Shown here: in pieces, positions 51,492 to 59,414 of the stretch | How positions within the stretch are numbered: the stretch's first letter is position 1 | Layout: every line of letters starts with the position of its first letter | From: CBDDFN01 sp965227065 | GTDB lineage: Bacteria > Pseudomonadota > Alphaproteobacteria > SPJN01 | Assembly: GCA_965227065.1 (NCBI GenBank) | Contig: CBDDFN010000016.1 | Coordinates: 42,493 to 106,492 of the forward strand | DNA length: 64,000 bases | Direction: 5' to 3' | Position numbers and translations under genes: made by a program | Notes under the pieces: generated by a model | What the model was told of the DNA's origin: nothing | Seen by the model: the letters and a program-made list of their open reading frames with translations, nothing else | The model's database searches: none

Positions 51492-52331
51492 ATGACCGAT
51501 ATTGCAGGTAAAGTTGGATTTGTTACCGGAGCCGCCAGCGGCATTGGCCGCGCGCTCGCCGTCAAGCTGGCCGAGCAGGGCGCACGCTGCGTGGTGATCA
51601 CTGATGTGAATGAGCAGGGCCTGGAAGAAACCGCCGAACTGGTGCGCCAAAAGCAGGTCAATGTGATTGCCCGCAAGCTTGATGTTGCCGACCGCGCAGG
51701 CTTTGAGGGCCTTGTGGAAGAAACCATCGACACACAGGGCGGCGTTGATCTCATCTTCAACAATGCCGGTGTGACCGTCACCAACACCACCAATGACATG
51801 TCCTATGAGGATTTTGAGTGGCTGATGAACATCAATTTCTGGGGCGTGGTGCACGGCACCAAATCGGTCCTGCCCCACATGCTCAACAAAGGCGAAGGCC
51901 ATATCGTCAATATTTCGAGCATTTTCGGCTTTATCGGCGTGCCGACCCAGTCGACCTATTGCGCGGCCAAGTTTGCGGTGCGCGGCTTTACCGAATCGCT
52001 GAGCCATGAGCTTGAAGGCTCGGGCGTGCATTCAACCACCGTGCATCCCGGCGGCATCAAGACCAACATCGTCAACAATGCCCGTCACCAGCTGCAGGAC
52101 GGATCAAGCAAGGACGATATGGCGGCCAATTTTGAAAAAATGGCCCGCACGACGCCTGATGAAGCCGCCGAAGTCATCCTCAAAGGCGTGCGCAAAAACA
52201 AAAAGCGCGTCTTTATCGGTCTGGACGCCCATATCATTTCGCGCTTTGTGCGGTGGCTGCCCGGTCTTTATTTCTGGGTTATGGGCCGGGGCGCGCGCCA
52301 GGGTCAAAAACGCATCATGGGCTCGAACTGA
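51492..52331 (+). CDS. Short-chain dehydrogenase/reductase
   Basis: 279 residues. NAD-binding GFVTGAASGIGRALA, NNAG, catalytic Ser in NISSIFGF and YCAAK. The C-terminal ~40 residues are basic and hydrophobic (RFVRWLPGLYFWVMG), as in lipid-acting SDRs. First of four genes (SDR, PLP enzyme, lactone oxidase, isomerase) with gaps of at most 23 bp. Substrate unknown. Confidence 0.87.
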   Translation: MTDIAGKVGFVTGAASGIGRALAVKLAEQGARCVVITDVNEQGLEETAELVRQKQVNVIARKLDVADRAGFEGLVEETIDTQGGVDLIFNNAGVTVTNTTNDMSYEDFEWLMNINFWGVVHGTKSVLPHMLNKGEGHIVNISSIFGFIGVPTQSTYCAAKFAVRGFTESLSHELEGSGVHSTTVHPGGIKTNIVNNARHQLQDGSSKDDMAANFEKMARTTPDEAAEVILKGVRKNKKRVFIGLDAHIISRFVRWLPGLYFWVMGRGARQGQKRIMGSN

Positions 52332-52334
52332 TCC

Positions 52335-53411
52335 ATGCTGCCCGGGCTTGAAACACCGGCGCTTATTCTGGACGAGCCGGTCTTTCAGGCCAATGTAAAC
52401 GCCATGGCGGCGCACGCTGAGGCCCATCAGATCGGCCTGCGCCCCCATGCCAAAACCCACAAATGCAAAGCGATTGCGGCTGCCCAGATCAAGGCCGGCG
52501 CGCTGGGTATCTGCACCGCCAAGCTGGGCGAGGCCGAAGCGCTGGCCGGTGATGCCATTCAGGATATTCTCGTTACTTCACCGCAGGTGACCGACGCACA
52601 GTTTGAGCGCATCGCAGCGCTTGCCCGGTCCATCGCAAGCCTGTCGGTCACCGTTGATCACCCGGAGGTGTGCGAAAGACTGATCCGCGCGCTTGGCACC
52701 GCAGACCGCAAGCCCGGCCTGTTTGTCGATCTTGATGTCGGCACGCGGCGCACCGGCGCCGCACCGGGTGAAGCCTCAACCCGCCTGGCCCGGATGATCA
52801 CTGAGGCTGGATTTTCTTTCCGCGGCTTTCAGGCCTATGCCGGCCATGTCATGCATATCAAGGACCACGCCGAACGCGCCGAAGCGGCCCGTGAGGCGAG
52901 CTTTTTGCTGCAAAAGGCCGTTGATGCCGCCCATGCGGCGGGCCTGTCGGTTCCCGTGCGCTCAGGCGGGGGAACCGGCACCTATGATCTCGACACCGGC
53001 CATGCATTGAGTGAGCTTCAAGTCGGCTCCTACATATTCATGGACCGCGAATATCTTGAGCTTGAACAGGACGGGGTTTTCAAACCCGCTTTGTTTGTCC
53101 TTACCACCGTCATCTCGGCCAATCAGCAAGGTTTTGTCACCACCGATGCAGGTTTCAAAAGCTTTGCCACCGATGGCCCGCGCCCCTGGATCCATACCGG
53201 CGCGCCCGATGGCTCACGCTACTTCTTCATGGGCGATGAACATGGCGGGGTGAAATTGCCCGAAGGGGCCACCCTCAATCCCGGCGACCGGTTGTTGATC
53301 ACCGTCCCCCACTGCGATCCCACTGTAAACCTGTATGACCGCTATCATCTTGTCCGCGACAATGCTTTGATCGGCTCCTGGCCCATCGAAGCGCGCGGAC
53401 GGTCGCAATGA
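52335..53411 (+). CDS. DSD1-family PLP enzyme (D-threonine aldolase/alanine racemase-like), cytoplasmic
   Basis: 358 residues, start 3 bp after the SDR stop; no signal peptide. Fold-type-III barrel: ETPALILDEPVFQANV, PLP Lys40 in LRPHAKTHKCKAIA, VDLDVGTRRTG, phosphate-binding PVRSGGGTGTYD, and C-terminal metal ligands in GDEHGGVKL and VPHCDPTVNL. This His/Cys pair marks the metal-activated D-threonine aldolase/D-serine dehydratase group. ATGA overlap with the lactone oxidase shows tight coupling. Confidence 0.87.
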   Translation: MLPGLETPALILDEPVFQANVNAMAAHAEAHQIGLRPHAKTHKCKAIAAAQIKAGALGICTAKLGEAEALAGDAIQDILVTSPQVTDAQFERIAALARSIASLSVTVDHPEVCERLIRALGTADRKPGLFVDLDVGTRRTGAAPGEASTRLARMITEAGFSFRGFQAYAGHVMHIKDHAERAEAAREASFLLQKAVDAAHAAGLSVPVRSGGGTGTYDLDTGHALSELQVGSYIFMDREYLELEQDGVFKPALFVLTTVISANQQGFVTTDAGFKSFATDGPRPWIHTGAPDGSRYFFMGDEHGGVKLPEGATLNPGDRLLITVPHCDPTVNLYDRYHLVRDNALIGSWPIEARGRSQ

Positions 53412-54706
53412 CTTCACACATTTGGTCGAACTGGTCGGGACGCCTGTCCTGCACGCCTGAGACGATCCTAACGCCAAAAGACGAGGCGGAGCTATGCGCC
53501 ATGGTTGCCGAGGCCAAAGCGCCGGTTCGCATGACAGGGTCGGGCCATTCCTTCACCCCTATTGCAGTGAGCGATGCCACGCTGCTCAAGCCCGATCAGT
53601 TGAGCGGGCTGATCGCGGCGGACCCTGAAACCGGTCTGGCCCGCGTGCGGGCGGGCACCCCATTGCGCGAGCTTGGCCCGGCCTTGTGGGCGCAGGGGCT
53701 CAGCCTGCCCAATCAGGGCGACATTGATCACCAGACGGTGGCGGGCGCGATCTCCACCGGCACCCATGGCACGGGCCGTACACTCAGTTGTTTAAGCGTG
53801 CCGGTCACCCATCTGCGCTTCGTCACTGCTGATGGAAGCATCGTCGATGTTGACGCCGACAGCGATAAGCACTTGTTCGATGCCGCCCGCGTGTCGCTCG
53901 GCACGCTTGGGGTGTTAAGCGAGGTGACGCTTGCCTGCCGCAAAGCCTACCGGCTGGCTGAAGAACAAACCGCCCGGCCCGCCGATGAGGTGTTGGACAG
54001 TGTCGAGCATCTCGCCGCCCGGCACCGGCATATGGAATTTTTCTGGTTTCCCCATGATGACCGGGTGATCCTCAAGACGCTCGATGAAGACAATGAAAGC
54101 CATGCCGATTGGCCCGAAACCGGTGCCCTGCCCCCGATTGGCGAGGACACGGTAGAAGATCATATGTTCAACGCCGCCTCCACCACGGTGCGGTTTTTCC
54201 CGCAGGTGGCCCCCGCGCTCCACGCCGCTTTGATGGACGGCTTCGGGACCGAAAGGCGGCGCGGCAAGGCGTTTCAAATTTTTCCCACGCCGCGCAATTG
54301 CCGCTTCAACGAAATGGAATATGCCCTGCCTGCCGAGGCCGGCCCCGCCGCCATCCGCGCGGTCGCCAAAGCCATTCGCGATGCGCAATTCCCCGTCATG
54401 TTCCCGCTTGAATATCGCCGGGTGGCCGGGGACGGGCTGTGGCTGTCACCCTTTTACAATCGCGACAGCGCCACCATCGCAGTTCACCAGTATGGCCCGG
54501 TTGACCCCACCGCCTTGTTCGCATTGGCTGAGCCGATCTTGAAAGATCATGGCGGTCTGCCCCATTGGGGCAAGATGCACACGATGAGCGCGGCGGAGTT
54601 TTCCGAGCGCCTGCCCCGTTTTGATGATTTTTGTCAGCTGCGCGCGGCGATTGATCCCAAGGGACGGTTCTTGACGCCTGCCCTCAAATCACTGTTCGAT
54701 GCGTGA
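53408..54706 (+). CDS. FAD-linked sugar-lactone oxidase (D-arabinono-1,4-lactone oxidase-like), cytoplasmic
   Basis: 432 residues, no export signal. Begins MTSHIWSNWSGRLS, which matches WSNWSG in the exported paralogue. FAD motif MTGSGHSFTP with likely covalent His47, GLSLPNQGDIDHQTVAGAIST, and C-terminal LPHWGKMHT active site. Partner of the preceding PLP enzyme, in the opposite order from the pair at 24464-27169. Confidence 0.87.
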   Translation: MTSHIWSNWSGRLSCTPETILTPKDEAELCAMVAEAKAPVRMTGSGHSFTPIAVSDATLLKPDQLSGLIAADPETGLARVRAGTPLRELGPALWAQGLSLPNQGDIDHQTVAGAISTGTHGTGRTLSCLSVPVTHLRFVTADGSIVDVDADSDKHLFDAARVSLGTLGVLSEVTLACRKAYRLAEEQTARPADEVLDSVEHLAARHRHMEFFWFPHDDRVILKTLDEDNESHADWPETGALPPIGEDTVEDHMFNAASTTVRFFPQVAPALHAALMDGFGTERRRGKAFQIFPTPRNCRFNEMEYALPAEAGPAAIRAVAKAIRDAQFPVMFPLEYRRVAGDGLWLSPFYNRDSATIAVHQYGPVDPTALFALAEPILKDHGGLPHWGKMHTMSAAEFSERLPRFDDFCQLRAAIDPKGRFLTPALKSLFDA

Positions 54707-54729
54707 CCCGAAATTAAAGGACCCCCGCC

Positions 54730-55323
54730 ATGCCGACCGATATCGAATTCTTCTATGATTTCGTGAGCCCCGCCGCTTACATCGCCTGGACGCAATTGCC
54801 GCGCATCGAAAAGGAAAGCGGCGCGCGGGTCATTCGCCGGGGCTTCTCGCTCGGCCATGTCTTCAAGGCAACCAACAACACCCCGCCCATGCAGAATGTT
54901 GCCGCCAAAGGCGCCTATATGGCCAAGGATTTTCTGCGCAGCGCCGATGCGCTGGGCATTCCCATGCAGTTCAATCCCAAATGGCCGCTCAATACGGTAG
55001 GGCTGATGCGCGGGGCGCTGGCGGCCGATCAGATGCAGGTCGGGCCCGACTATCGCAAGGCAATCTTCACCGCGCTGTGGGCCGAACCCCAGGATTTGAC
55101 TGACGATGATGTGGTGAAAAACATGCTCCACGATCAGCGCGGGCTTGATGCCACCGCCATCTTTGATCTGGCCGACAGCGGTGCGATCAAGAAAAAGCTC
55201 AAAGCCAACACCGAAGAAGCGGTTGAGCGCGGCGCTTTCGGCGCGCCGAGCTTCTTTGTCGGCGATGAACTCTTCTGGGGCGCCGACCGGATCGAACAGG
55301 TGATCGCGGCCGCCCGCGGGTAA
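54730..55323 (+). CDS. 2-hydroxychromene-2-carboxylate isomerase family (DsbA-like/GST-kappa)
   Basis: 197 residues. Thioredoxin-fold start IEFFYDFVSPAAYIAW with Ser at the active position, NTPPMQNVAAKGAYMAKD, and GAFGAPSFFVGDELFWGADR at the end, all typical of glutathione-dependent HCCA isomerases. These act in naphthalene breakdown in some bacteria, but no ring-cleavage genes are here, so only the family is assigned. Confidence 0.88.
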   Translation: MPTDIEFFYDFVSPAAYIAWTQLPRIEKESGARVIRRGFSLGHVFKATNNTPPMQNVAAKGAYMAKDFLRSADALGIPMQFNPKWPLNTVGLMRGALAADQMQVGPDYRKAIFTALWAEPQDLTDDDVVKNMLHDQRGLDATAIFDLADSGAIKKKLKANTEEAVERGAFGAPSFFVGDELFWGADRIEQVIAAARG

Positions 55324-55330
55324 GCCGCGT

Positions 55331-56135
55331 CTAGCCGGGCAACATCTTTTCAATCCGGCGGCGGACAAAATCGGCACTGATCGCCTTCATCTTGTCGATC
55401 ATGCCGATGCCTTTCGGCACATACCAATGAAGCTTGGGCTTGGGCGCGTGGTAACACGCCCACAGCGCCTCAGCGACCTCGACCGGCTCGATCAGGCGGA
55501 AGGGCCCGCTTTTGGGGGCCTGATCGGTGGGGCGCGGCGCGCCGTCGCCGGAATGATTGGGCGGTGTTTTGCAACAAGGGCGTGTTGATAAGGCCCGGCA
55601 GCGCATCAGATACGCGAACATCATGCCGCGCCCATTCAATCGCCAGCGCTTCGGTAAGCCCCTTCACCCCATGCTTGGTGGCCGAATAGACCGCCAGACG
55701 GGGCATGCCGTAAGTGGCCGAGCTTGAGGCATTGTTAAACAGAAGCGAACCCGGCGTCGCCTTGAGCAGCCCAAGCCCGGCATAGGCCCCGTTCAGCACG
55801 CCTTTCAAATTGATATCGACCAGGCGCATGGCGCGGTCATGGGGAACATCTTCAAACCAGCCGCTTTCGCCGATCCCGGCATTGTTGAACAGAATATCCA
55901 TGCGTCCGCCCGACGCCGCACCGAAATCGGCGATCGCCTGATCAAACCCGTCCTTGTCGGTGACATCAAGCAGGCCGGTCACACATTGATTGTCGCCCAG
56001 CTCAGCGCGCAGAGAGGCCAGCCCCTCTTCATTGAGATCATAGCCGCCGACAAACCAGCCGCGTTCGGCAAACAGTTTGGCGGCCGCCCGGCCCATGCCG
56101 CTGGCCGCCCCGGTGATAAAAATCGCTTTCGTCAT
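55331..56135 (-). pseudogene. Short-chain dehydrogenase/reductase, frameshifted near its C terminus
   Basis: From the ATG at 56135: FITGAASGMGRAAAKL, FNNAGIGESGWF, NNASSSATYG and YSATKHGVKGLTEALAIEW make a complete SDR core. At NTPLLQ the frame departs; the expected tail (PNHSGDG..., then FRLIEPVEVAEALWACYHA to MLPG) continues one frame over to a stop at 55331. Removing one base of the TTTT run at 55567-55570 joins them into a ~267-residue protein. May be real or a homopolymer error. Overlaps rraA by 4 bp. Confidence 0.78.
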
Positions 56136-56620
56136 GACCCGTGCACCGGCTCAGACGCGATAATCACCCCGTCCCGGTCGGCATAGAGCCAGTCACCAGG
56201 ATTGATGGTTTGGCCGGCAAAGCGCACCGGCACATCGAGCGTACCAAGATCGGATTTGACGCTTTTGCGCGGGCAAAGCCCCAGCGCCTTGACGCCGACG
56301 GCTTCAGCATCGATTTCATCGGCATCGCGCGCACAGCCATTGATGACGACCCCGGCCCAGCCGTTTTTGGCCGCCAGAACCGCCAGATTGCCGCCAAACA
56401 GGGCGCAGCGGTGCGACCCGCCGCCATCGACCACCATCACCCGGCCCTCGCCCGGTGTTTCCAGCGTGGCGCGCACCTTGGTGTTGTCTTCAAAGGTCTT
56501 GATGGTCAAAATCGGGCCGTGAAAGGCCGCTTTGCCGCCCAGGCTGACAAAGCCCGCCTCCAGCACCCGCACTTTTTCACCATGATCGTCGCACAGATCG
56601 GTTGTTGCATACTCAGCCAT
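56132..56620 (-). CDS. rraA: RraA family protein (RNase E inhibitor/HMG aldolase-like)
   Basis: 162 residues from the ATG at 56620 (MAEYATTDLCDDHGEKVRVLE). Close to E. coli RraA in layout: GGKAAFHGPILTIKTFEDN, RVMVVDGGGSHRCALFGGNLA, GWAGVVINGCARD and LYADRDGVIIA. RraA binds RNase E; relatives are class II pyruvate aldolases for 4-hydroxy-4-methyl-2-oxoglutarate. The metal-site ARD motif is present, so an aldolase role cannot be excluded. Confidence 0.88.
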   Translation of the reverse strand: MAEYATTDLCDDHGEKVRVLEAGFVSLGGKAAFHGPILTIKTFEDNTKVRATLETPGEGRVMVVDGGGSHRCALFGGNLAVLAAKNGWAGVVINGCARDADEIDAEAVGVKALGLCPRKSVKSDLGTLDVPVRFAGQTINPGDWLYADRDGVIIASEPVHGS

Positions 56621-56786
56621 GGGCCCCGCACCTCTTTTAAACACGCATCGATGAATGCCCAGCCTGACAAGAAATTGATCGCGATTCCAGCCACAACTGC
56701 ACGCGCCCACCCCAATTGGGGTGGTGCGATGGCGAGATGGGCTGTCACACTGACCCGACAAAATACAAAACTGTCTGGAGAGCCTG

Positions 56787-57164
56787 ATGCACACATTGTT
56801 CAAATCCGCCCTGATCGCGATAGCCCTGTCGGCGGCGCCAGTGAGCGCCTTTGCCGAGGAACAGACGGCGCAAAGCCAGGGCGAAATCGCGCCGGAAATT
56901 CTCGCGCTTTACAAAATTCAGTCGCCGGGGTCGAAAGATTTGCTGCACACCGCCGCGATTGATCCAGGCGGCACCTTCCTGATGTCACGCGATACGGTGT
57001 CCCACCGTTTCTGGAAAATGATCACTGAACATGGCTGGGCCCAAGAGGTTGATGGCTCAAAAATGTTTGAGGACACGCCGCGCCACGGCATGGTTGTCAC
57101 CTACACCGCCACCGACAAGGGCGCCGAAATGCTGCCCAAATTGTTTGCCGCAGCGGGCGAATAG
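56787..57164 (+). CDS. Small secreted protein, orphan
   Basis: 125 residues. Signal peptide MHTLFKSALIAIALSAAPVSAFA, mature part about 100 residues. The C-terminal stretch VVTYTATDKGAEMLPKL resembles the wing-to-last-helix region of winged-helix proteins, and the preceding SHRFWKMITEHGW could be a helix pair. No family recognised. A weak GGAGAG site precedes the ATG. Shares a C-terminal pattern with the next gene. Confidence 0.65.
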   Translation: MHTLFKSALIAIALSAAPVSAFAEEQTAQSQGEIAPEILALYKIQSPGSKDLLHTAAIDPGGTFLMSRDTVSHRFWKMITEHGWAQEVDGSKMFEDTPRHGMVVTYTATDKGAEMLPKLFAAAGE

Positions 57165-57242
57165 CGGCTGTAACATAAACGAGATAGAAACCGGGGGCCG
57201 CTTCGCGCTTGAACAGCGCGAAGCCCTGACAGGAGTGCCCCG

Positions 57243-57593
57243 ATGACCCGGAAATCCGCCCAAATCGCACAAGACACGATGCTCAAACTGATGGCGGGCT
57301 ATTTGATGCTGGATGAAAAAGCCCGGTCGGTGCTTTTGTCCGCGCTTGATGGGCCCCGCGCGGGCGACAAGCAGACCATCATGGTCACCACGCGCTTTTC
57401 CCCGACCCACGAACTGTGGCAATTGCTCGAACCTGCCGGGCTGATCGAGTATGTGCCGGTCTCCCATGAGGTGGCCCAGGCCGCAACTCTGGGTGCCAGG
57501 ATCACCGTCAGGGGCATGGCAGAGCTGCCCGAGCTGATTGCGATGGCTGAACGCTCCCGCGATCCTCGCATCACCCAGGTGACGAAGCATTAG
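57243..57593 (+). CDS. Conserved-looking small protein, orphan
   Basis: 116 residues, ATG at 57243 after CAGGAG. Mostly helical: MTRKSAQIAQDTMLKLMAGYLMLD, then THELWQLLEPAGLIEYVPVSHE and ARITVRGMAELPELI. No signal peptide and no family recognised. The H-x-x-W/F and T-x-K/R-G...LP-x-L spacing resembles that of the upstream secreted protein, so they may be distant paralogues. Confidence 0.6.
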   Translation: MTRKSAQIAQDTMLKLMAGYLMLDEKARSVLLSALDGPRAGDKQTIMVTTRFSPTHELWQLLEPAGLIEYVPVSHEVAQAATLGARITVRGMAELPELIAMAERSRDPRITQVTKH

Positions 57594-57606
57594 CACCATG
57601 CCCATT

Positions 57607-57699
57607 CGTCATCCCGAACTTGATTCGGGATCTTTTGGGACAATCAAACTCACGCAAGATTGTGAATGTCGGCGCTGATGCGCCTCCTTCAGAATGACG
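57607..57699. repeat. Dispersed intergenic palindromic repeat, copy 4
   Basis: Opens CGTCATCCCGAA and closes CAGAATGACG. Contains the hairpin ATCCCGAA-CTTGA-TTCGGGAT (57611-57631). Lies between convergent genes. Confidence 0.6.
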
Positions 57700-57769
57700 A
57701 CCTCAAAGAAAAACGGGCGCCGCCATCACTGGCCGCGCCCGCTTTGATCTTTCGCAGTGTCGAAGATGA

Positions 57770-58033
57770 TCAGGAGATCATCGGCTCTTCGGCGATGGTA
57801 AAGCGGATGAGCGCGCGGCCGGATGTTTCCGACAGGCGTTTCCATTCGCGTACCGCGTCCTCGCGCAAATAGAAGGGGCCGACAAGCGTGCCGGAGCCCT
57901 CTTTCAGACTGTCAAAATTGGTGTTGGCATACTCGCCGCCCACGACCCAATATTTCTTGCCCGACATAGTTTCACTTCCATTCTGTGCTGGCGCCAGTGC
58001 CGTCCGGGAGATGATACCTTCAAAGGTTCTCAT
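57770..58033 (-). CDS. DUF4170 domain protein
   Basis: 87 residues from the ATG at 58033, chosen for the GAGGA 7-8 bp upstream; a start at 57967 (MSGKKYWVVGG) would give only the core. YWVVGGEYANTNFDSL and VGPFYLREDAVREWKRLS mark DUF4170, an alphaproteobacterial family of unknown function. Follows aceA on the same strand at 70 bp. Confidence 0.8.
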   Translation of the reverse strand: MRTFEGIISRTALAPAQNGSETMSGKKYWVVGGEYANTNFDSLKEGSGTLVGPFYLREDAVREWKRLSETSGRALIRFTIAEEPMIS

Positions 58034-58103
58034 GACCAATCCTCGAATGCGTTAACATGGATGCACGGGGGCGAAAAGAGCTTCGCCCCCGCACGGTCGC
58101 AAC

Positions 58104-59390
58104 TTACTCGGCCGCTTTAAACTGGGCCGCTTCGGTCGACTCGCCCAGCGCGGTGGTCGAGCTTTCGCCGCCACCGGCCGCAGTGGCGACCAGATCGAAG
58201 TAACCGGTCCCAACTTCACGCTGGTGACGGGTTGCGGTGTAGCCCTGCTCTTCCGCCGCAAATTCAGCTTGCTGCAGTTCGGAGTAGGCAGCCATGCCGC
58301 GATCGCGGTAGCCCGAAGCGAGTTGGAACATGCCGTAGTTGAGCTGGTGGAAGCCAGCCAGCGTCACAAACTGATACTTATAGCCCATGGCTGCGATTTC
58401 ACGCTGGAACTTGGCAATCGTGTCTTTGTCCAGATTGGCTTCCCAGTTGAACGAGGGCGAGCAGTTATAGGCGAGCATCTGATTGGGATGCTCTTTCTTG
58501 ACCGCTTCGGCGAAACGCTTGGCATCGTCGAGATTGGGAACAGACGTTTCCCACCACAGCAGATCGGCATAAGGCGCAAACGAGATGCCGCGCTTGATGC
58601 AGTGATCAACGCCCGTGCCGTCTTTGAGACGGTAGAAGCCCTCAGTGGTGCGGCCCGCATCGAAGTCGATGAATTCGTGATCGCGCTCGTCAACGTCCGA
58701 GGTCAGCAGCTTGGCTGATTCAGCGTCGGTCCGGGCCATGATCAGTGTCGGGGTGCCCATCACGTCGGCGGCAAGGCGCGCGGCGTTCAGGTTGCGGATA
58801 TGGGCTTTGGTCGGGATCAGAACTTTACCGCCCAGATGGCCGCATTTCTTTTCCGAGGCCAGCTGATCTTCATAGTGGACGCCCGCTGCACCGGCCTCAA
58901 TGTAGGCCTTCATGATTTCATAGCAGTTGAGCGGGCCACCAAAACCGGCTTCGGCGTCGGCCACGATCGGAACGAACCAGTCGCGCTTGGCGCCGCCTTC
59001 GGAATGCTCGACCTGGTCAGCACGCTGAAGGGTGCGGTTGATTTTCTTGGCCAGTTCGGGGCCTGAGTTCGCCGGGTACAGCGACTGGTCAGGATAGGTG
59101 GTGCCGGCGGTGTTGTTGTCGGCGGCAACCTGCCAACCCGACAGGTAGATTGCTTTCAGACCGGCGCGGACCATTTGCATGGCCTGGTTACCCGACAGGG
59201 CGCCCAGCGAGTGGATGTAATCTTCGGTGTGAAGACCTTCCCACAGCTTGTTCGCGCCGCGATTGGCGAGCGTATATTCAATGGGGAACGAGCCGCGCAG
59301 TTTCTGCACGTCTTCGACCGAGTAGTTGCGCTCGACATTGTCAAAACGGCCTTTCGGCGCGCCGGGGACGAGATCGTAAAAAGTCGTCAT
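58104..59390 (-). CDS. aceA: Isocitrate lyase
   Basis: 428 residues from the ATG at 59390. Catalytic KKCGHLGGKV near residue 182, EAGFGGPLNCYE, ARTDAESAKLL and SPSFNWEANLD. Splits isocitrate into glyoxylate and succinate in the glyoxylate shunt. Placed 24 bp after aceB, so they are co-transcribed; the pair allows growth on acetate or fatty acids. Confidence 0.97.
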   Translation of the reverse strand: MTTFYDLVPGAPKGRFDNVERNYSVEDVQKLRGSFPIEYTLANRGANKLWEGLHTEDYIHSLGALSGNQAMQMVRAGLKAIYLSGWQVAADNNTAGTTYPDQSLYPANSGPELAKKINRTLQRADQVEHSEGGAKRDWFVPIVADAEAGFGGPLNCYEIMKAYIEAGAAGVHYEDQLASEKKCGHLGGKVLIPTKAHIRNLNAARLAADVMGTPTLIMARTDAESAKLLTSDVDERDHEFIDFDAGRTTEGFYRLKDGTGVDHCIKRGISFAPYADLLWWETSVPNLDDAKRFAEAVKKEHPNQMLAYNCSPSFNWEANLDKDTIAKFQREIAAMGYKYQFVTLAGFHQLNYGMFQLASGYRDRGMAAYSELQQAEFAAEEQGYTATRHQREVGTGYFDLVATAAGGGESSTTALGESTEAAQFKAAE

Positions 59391-59414
59391 GGTTTTCTCT
59401 CCAAACAACAGGGG

